From: Rhyacichthys aspro
Taxonomy: Eukaryota; Chordata; Actinopteri; Gobiiformes; Rhyacichthyidae
Reading direction: 5' to 3'
DNA: 64,000 bases
Assembly (NCBI GenBank): GCA_036850595.1
Contig: CM072162.1
Coordinates: 17,103,758-17,167,757, forward strand
Made by a program: the position numbers and the translations under genes. A model generated the notes under the pieces. It did not search any database. It saw only the letters and a list, made by a program, of their open reading frames with translations, and was not told the origin of the DNA. Below, piece after piece: positions 61,901 through 64,000 of this stretch (position 1 is the stretch's first letter; each line of letters begins with the position of its first letter).

Positions 61901-63619
61901 ATGAGAGCAGTTTGCATCCGACCTCAAATGAAGCTTGCCATCTTTTCCACTCGACTGAAAAAGACACATTCGGTGAAAACATTCAGCTGATGTCAGAGAA
62001 CAAAAGTCTACAGCGACCCGAGCTGCAGACGATTAGTGCATTCGCTTCGAGGTATTTCTAAATGAGGACGATGTGGGTGTGAGGGGAATCGACCACTCGG
62101 AAAACACTTTTGGCTTCCTCGAACGATTTCATTCTTCTTCTGTTTTTCTGCGCGATTAAGTGTGTTTAAGCTAGAATGCATGCGTGTGGTGTGTGCATTC
62201 ATTGGCGTGGGCTTGTATGAGGTTTTTCTCTGCTGGTCTGTCCCGCAGTGAGTTGCAGCCCAGCGCCGCCCGAGGGCCTGGCCCCGCTCGGTCAAACCTC
62301 TTCTCACACCTCCCTCCGCCCACGCAGTCTCGGCTGATAGGAACAAAGCCAACAAAGCCAGCAGTCGTTTACAACGCAGATGTGTATCGTGAAGCAAAAA
62401 TTCAACACCATGTCTTGAATTCAGTTACATTTTTTGGTCTAAAGAAGTCTATAAACTGGTGCATCTTTCCTGTTGCTGGTTTAGTGATGTTCTTTCTCTT
62501 GTTTATTGGTTCAGTACTCTTGCATGAATGTCTCCTTCAACTGCATGGATCTATATTCTGCTTTCCCTTTGTTTCTCTCTCTGCTCTTCTCTTCCCAAAG
62601 CCTGGTCCCTCCTAACAATCCTCCAACTACCTAAAAGGTGAGAATGCCCACAATTTAAACCTGTTTTTGCCTTGAATTTAATAAGAGTGGAATTGAAATA
62701 GCCTTTCCTTGAATATTTCCAGCCTTATCCTTGTGTGATGTATACAATCACAAGAGCTTTCAAGTCTGTCTAACATGCTTTTCACTAATAATGAAATGTT
62801 TCAAATATAAAAGGTCCAATTGTGTCCTTTTCTTAGAGAGATCTACAGAGCATACGCACAATATGCAAATGTAATGTCATACATCAACCACTTAATGTAT
62901 TTTCTCCTTCATTTAGCTTTACATGTAGCTGAAGAGCCACTCCATGTTTTTTTTTTTTTATACGCAAGGACACACATCTCAAAAGGGTCCTTTAATTAAA
63001 GCACTAGATAGAGTTGTTTCTGTCTCCAAGCTGTGTTTTTTATCAGTTGGACGCCTAAAAACCCTTTACAATCTGTGCAGAGGCAGATAAAACGTCGCTG
63101 TGAGATGAAAGGGGTTGATGTTAGCAGCGAAGGCAATCCAGCGAAGGGTTGAAATTGTTGCATAAAACAATGACGTGAGATTCTGTCAGTGGTGCACCTG
63201 TATTTATTCAGGGGACTCTGACAGGTTACAGCTTTTTAATCAAAAATAATTATAAAAACCGCCCTGTTTTTAAGTTGCTGCTCCTTCAAACGTAGCCTAA
63301 AGCCACAAACAATGCCTCCAGTTCGTACGGTAATTACCTGTTTCCTTATGAAGAATGTACAGTGGCGCTCTTTGAATACTAAGGCAAAGCTGCAGCCCCG
63401 ATGAGCCAGTTAATCAGCTTTTCTCGTCAGTTTTGGTGATGAATAATTACAGCCTCGTCTCATTATGATGATGCTGCACACGTACAGTACACAAGCGACA
63501 TAATTGCATTTTCAATAATTCATGAGCAGTTTGAAGACTGTGTGGCCTCAACAAATGTTTCCCTTTTGTTGCAGAAATTGGAGGAGTTTTTGTTTTGCAT
63601 GGAGGACAATGCCCCAGAG
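28237..63619 (+). CDS. disc1: disc1, 5' twelve coding exons (733 codons), 3' end outside the window
   Basis: Coiled-coil scaffold that in mammals binds NDE1/NDEL1, PDE4, GSK3B and other partners at centrosome, mitochondria and synapse. Join: 28237-28306, 33568-34424, 35397-35466, 36303-36462, 37493-37589, 37759-37991, 41965-42019, 43956-44058, 44996-45184, 53493-53553, 61279-61537, 63575-63619. Every junction is GT/AG and the frame stays open for 733 codons. Matches to human DISC1: basic motif RKRLHRRPGSMR (36-47), serine-rich SSFSFI (164-169), LPSRQPSVAQFL (354-365), LRRKVSETETQLLALHEAKL (525-544) and IWEADLEAC (641-649). Residues from about 310 on are heptad-rich coiled coil with many Gln/Glu/Leu. 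Odd points: a Glu8 run at 686-693 and an acidic run at 60-66. Human DISC1 is 854 aa, so the last exons are missing from this window, not lost. DISC1 evolves fast, so distal identities are modest. Confidence 0.94.
28535..28760. mobile_element. small MITE-like element
   Basis: The left end cttaaaggagcagtaggtag and the complement of the right end (attaaagagggtgtaggca) are imperfect inverted repeats. The left end is also shared with the element at 41654-41910. Non-autonomous, no open frame. Confidence 0.5.
31916..31946. repeat. (GT)n microsatellite
   Basis: About 15 GT units in disc1 intron 1. The overlapping frames with Cys-Val or His-Thr runs are artefacts of it. Confidence 0.95.
33568..34424 (+). 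CDS. disc1: disc1 coding exon 2 (857 nt)
   Basis: Encodes the N-terminal head: basic RKRLHRRPGSMR, acidic GEDEEEEEG, a Ser/Asn/Thr-rich disordered stretch, the SSFSFI motif and a final WENLVKKYDGVLQECLQNNR that matches human WDTLLRKWEPVLRDCLLRNR. Acceptor tggacag, donor gtgagt. Confidence 0.95.
34425..35396 (+). other. disc1 intron 2
   Basis: 972 bp, AT-rich, nothing else recognised. Confidence 0.9.
35397..35466 (+). CDS. disc1: disc1 coding exon 3
   Basis: 70 nt encoding IESMMLKLQRLQQKAILDDD then YDA, matching human LRLKLQKLQEDAVENDDYDKA. Start of the coiled-coil part. Confidence 0.94.
35467..36302 (+). other. disc1 intron 3
   Basis: 836 bp, no other feature recognised. Confidence 0.9.
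36303..36462 (+). CDS. disc1: disc1 coding exon 4
   Basis: 160 nt encoding ERFGKKLEELCRERGALRLG, LPSRQPSVAQFLERL and onward. Acceptor tttgcag, donor gtaagc. Confidence 0.95.
36463..37492 (+). other. disc1 intron 4
   Basis: 1.0 kb, no other feature recognised. Confidence 0.9.
37493..37589 (+). CDS. disc1: disc1 coding exon 5
   Basis: 97 nt ending LLRRDRLIQEKKLVE (human ITRRDWLLQEKQQLQKE). The acceptor lies in cacagagagag; cacag is chosen because it keeps the phase. Donor gtaaat. Confidence 0.92.
37759..37991 (+). CDS. disc1: disc1 coding exon 6
   Basis: 233 nt starting AEISELQQRLTELKDRSRCL, a clear coiled coil, and ending SVSPPPSTL before donor gtcagt. The preceding intron is only 169 bp. 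Confidence 0.95.
39421..39443. promoter_or_regulatory. POU octamer dyad
   Basis: Arms GATGCAAA (39421-39428) and TTTGCATC (39436-39443) are perfect inverted repeats around 7 bp. The left arm contains the full octamer ATGCAAAT, the binding site of POU factors. Enhancer function is inferred. Confidence 0.4.
39893..40211. repeat. 62 bp minisatellite, 5 copies (reverse orientation)
   Basis: The word ggactaactctgcctccttc recurs at 39901, 39963, 40025, 40087 and 40149, exactly 62 bp apart. Copies differ by very few substitutions (ctaacc/ctgacc, acttgg/acctgg). It is the reverse complement of the unit at 10454-10610. Confidence 0.95.
41654..41910. mobile_element. small MITE-like element
   Basis: The left end tttaaaggtgcagtatgta and the complement of the right end (tcaaaggtgcattatgtca) form imperfect inverted repeats; the left end resembles that of the element at 28535. 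It ends 54 bp before disc1 exon 7. Confidence 0.5.
41965..42019 (+). CDS. disc1: disc1 coding exon 7
   Basis: 55 nt encoding LQEQEQALNLSIKEATAK (human LQERIKSLNLSLKEITTK). Acceptor ttttttacag, donor gtaagt. Confidence 0.95.
42020..43955 (+). other. disc1 intron 7
   Basis: 1.9 kb, dominated by the Tc1-like relic at 42508-43030. Confidence 0.88.
42508..43030 (+). mobile_element. Tc1/mariner-like transposon relic, internally deleted (523 bp)
   Basis: Flanked by TA on both sides (42506-42507 and 43031-43032), with terminal inverted repeats tacactgattagacataaca / complement of the end tacaccaatcaagcataact. Inside, the ATG at 42658 starts a transposase N-terminus (DLSQFNNGQIVM), which hits a stop within 20 codons. 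Later pieces (HQNWTTEQWK, AWSE) are from the middle of the transposase. Most of the catalytic region is deleted, so it cannot move by itself. Confidence 0.85.
43956..44058 (+). CDS. disc1: disc1 coding exon 8
   Basis: 103 nt encoding VVMSQRLGSSLRRKVSETET, QLLALHEAKLAAIS; close to human VCMSEKFCSTLRKKVNDIET. Acceptor ttccccag, donor gttact. Confidence 0.96.
44059..44995 (+). other. disc1 intron 8
   Basis: 937 bp, no other feature recognised. Confidence 0.9.
44996..45184 (+). CDS. disc1: disc1 coding exon 9
   Basis: 189 nt, coiled coil: ELKAEMKAVYQERDRLEALT then KRLHSLSSGSSQELAAMKE and onward. Acceptor tgattcag, donor gtgagt. Confidence 0.94.
45185..53492 (+). other. disc1 intron 9 (8.3 kb)
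   Basis: Contains a tRNA-derived SINE (46832-47021) and stretches that look constrained but noncoding (48190-48480, 48880-49100, 52590-53030). No exon is supported. Confidence 0.85.
46832..47021 (+). mobile_element. degraded tRNA-derived SINE
   Basis: A tRNA-like head (ggggtgacaatagctcaaga, then aaaacagaaaaggttgg), a body with gtgtcctttggcaggactctg and a tail with gtaaagtgctttgcgtgcc and ccataaaaatgcagccattta. The order matches a widespread spiny-rayed-fish SINE whose tail reads aaagcgctatataaatgcag. Confidence 0.7.
53493..53553 (+). CDS. disc1: disc1 coding exon 10
   Basis: 61 nt encoding ESRLKDNATKYIELLEDRLQ (human TSVKENTMKYMETLKNKLC). Acceptor tttcatgcag, donor gtaaga. It stands alone between introns of 8.3 and 7.7 kb. 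Confidence 0.94.
55020..55290. repeat. degenerate tandem repeat
   Basis: Three diverged copies of a taactgrttttgagtggytt-like unit near 55035, 55175 and 55257, with spacing of about 80-140 bp. Confidence 0.45.
56042..56218 (-). mobile_element. V-SINE/Mermaid-like SINE, degraded
   Basis: On the minus strand it shares with the copy at 60890-61122 the core containing catgtcctccctgtgt, tttctccagccc and ccaaagacatgtatg. The tRNA-like head is only traceable (ctcctgcaacacagcagga). Confidence 0.6.
60890..61122 (-). mobile_element. V-SINE/Mermaid-like SINE
   Basis: On the minus strand, a tRNA-like head (gcacggtagcagagtggtta, cttcacagcaagaaggtt, B box GTTCAAATCCC near 61065) is followed by the family core ctttctgtgaggagtctgca, catgtcctccccgtgt, ggttctctccgagttctcc and ccaaagacatgcatg. 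This head-core order is typical of V-SINEs. Confidence 0.75.
61279..61537 (+). CDS. disc1: disc1 coding exon 11
   Basis: 259 nt: GLERIWEADLEACHLFLRGL (human VWEADLEACRLLIQCLQL), then a variable region with an eight-Glu run from a GAR trinucleotide repeat, ending NSEFTK. Acceptor atgttgcag, donor gtaaca. Confidence 0.94.
61538..63574 (+). other. disc1 intron 11
   Basis: 2.0 kb. The last 200 bp before exon 12 (63360-63560) are rich in TAAT-type homeodomain words and may be a conserved element. No other gene is seen. Confidence 0.85.
63575..63619 (+). CDS. disc1: disc1 coding exon 12 (last in window)
   Basis: 45 nt encoding KLEEFLFCMEDNAPE; acceptor ttgttgcag, donor gtgagt. The phase is compatible. 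The short length and weak human similarity make it a little less certain. Confidence 0.8.
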
Positions 63620-64000
63620 GTGAGTGCGGACCCTATAGTGTAGTCTCACTGTATGTGCCTGAATGTTATCAGTGTAATTAAAGTGTCAGCTCGGTGGACT
63701 GGGACACAAAGGGATCAATTAGCTGACCTCAACTTAAACATGACCCCTGTCACACGTTCGACTGTGCGATCGATACCAATTTGCATGAGTAACCCCTGTC
63801 ACGGCTGCAAACTGTGTGCACAATGCCTTTTATTTAACACAACCACGGTTTTGCTGAGCTGCTGTTTTTTCAGCACTTGCTCCTGCTTTACATTCATAGA
63901 TCTGCACACAGATGCCTTTAAAGGAGCGTCCTATACTTTTTGAGCAGTTTTGGATTTGCAGCTTCTAGATGTCAACATAAAATATCAAAGCTCTTACAGC
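63620..64000 (+). other. start of disc1 intron 12
   Basis: Intron sequence running to the window edge; nothing recognised. Confidence 0.75.

Noticed and set aside
62184..62615. 143-codon plus-strand frame in disc1 intron 11
   Set aside because: Composition changes abruptly, the second half is hydrophobic AT-rich reading, and no junction keeps disc1 phase.
1..64000. CRISPR arrays, phage, toxin-antitoxin or other prokaryotic systems
   Set aside because: The DNA is vertebrate; the tandem repeats seen have no unique-spacer structure.

Overview
The window is vertebrate nuclear DNA, almost certainly from a teleost fish. Genes are split by spliceosomal introns with GT..AG ends. The gene order egln1 (minus) - tsnax (plus) - disc1 (plus) is that of human chromosome 1q42. 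The interspersed repeats are of fish type: tRNA-derived SINEs, a V-SINE/Mermaid-like SINE, a Tc1-like transposon relic and small MITEs. The species cannot be named from the sequence alone.

Layout. 433-16305 (minus): egln1 (PHD2), the oxygen-sensing HIF prolyl hydroxylase. All five coding exons are present, giving 355 residues, with a 10.1 kb first intron. 16306-18989: a head-to-head intergenic interval with the egln1 CpG-rich promoter and the tsnax promoter, which carries a near-perfect ZNF143/SBS-type site. 18990-24009 (plus): tsnax (TRAX, the catalytic partner of translin in C3PO), six exons, 283 residues. 24010-28236: intergenic, with a tRNA-SINE, an unidentified and apparently frameshifted minus-strand multi-exon locus (25894-26729) and a palindromic 351 bp MITE. 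28237 to the right edge (plus): disc1. Its first twelve coding exons join in frame into 733 codons with no stop; the 3' exons lie beyond the window.

Every splice junction of the three genes was checked for GT/AG and for reading phase. The lengths close exactly: egln1 687+120+137+68+56 nt; tsnax 16+90+115+131+122+378 nt; disc1 70+857+70+160+97+233+55+103+189+61+259+45 nt. The egln1 residues that bind Fe(II) and 2-oxoglutarate and the TRAX nuclease acidic residues are all present, so both genes look functional.

The rest is intron or intergenic DNA. Notable items are two arrays of the same 62 bp minisatellite unit in opposite orientation (egln1 intron 1 and disc1 intron 6), several SINEs and MITEs, and stretches of disc1 introns that read like conserved noncoding elements. 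I found no bacterial-type system, CRISPR, viral genome or other new machinery. The most novel items are the unidentified minus-strand locus between tsnax and disc1, the shared minisatellite, and the loss of the N-terminal basic cluster of TRAX.
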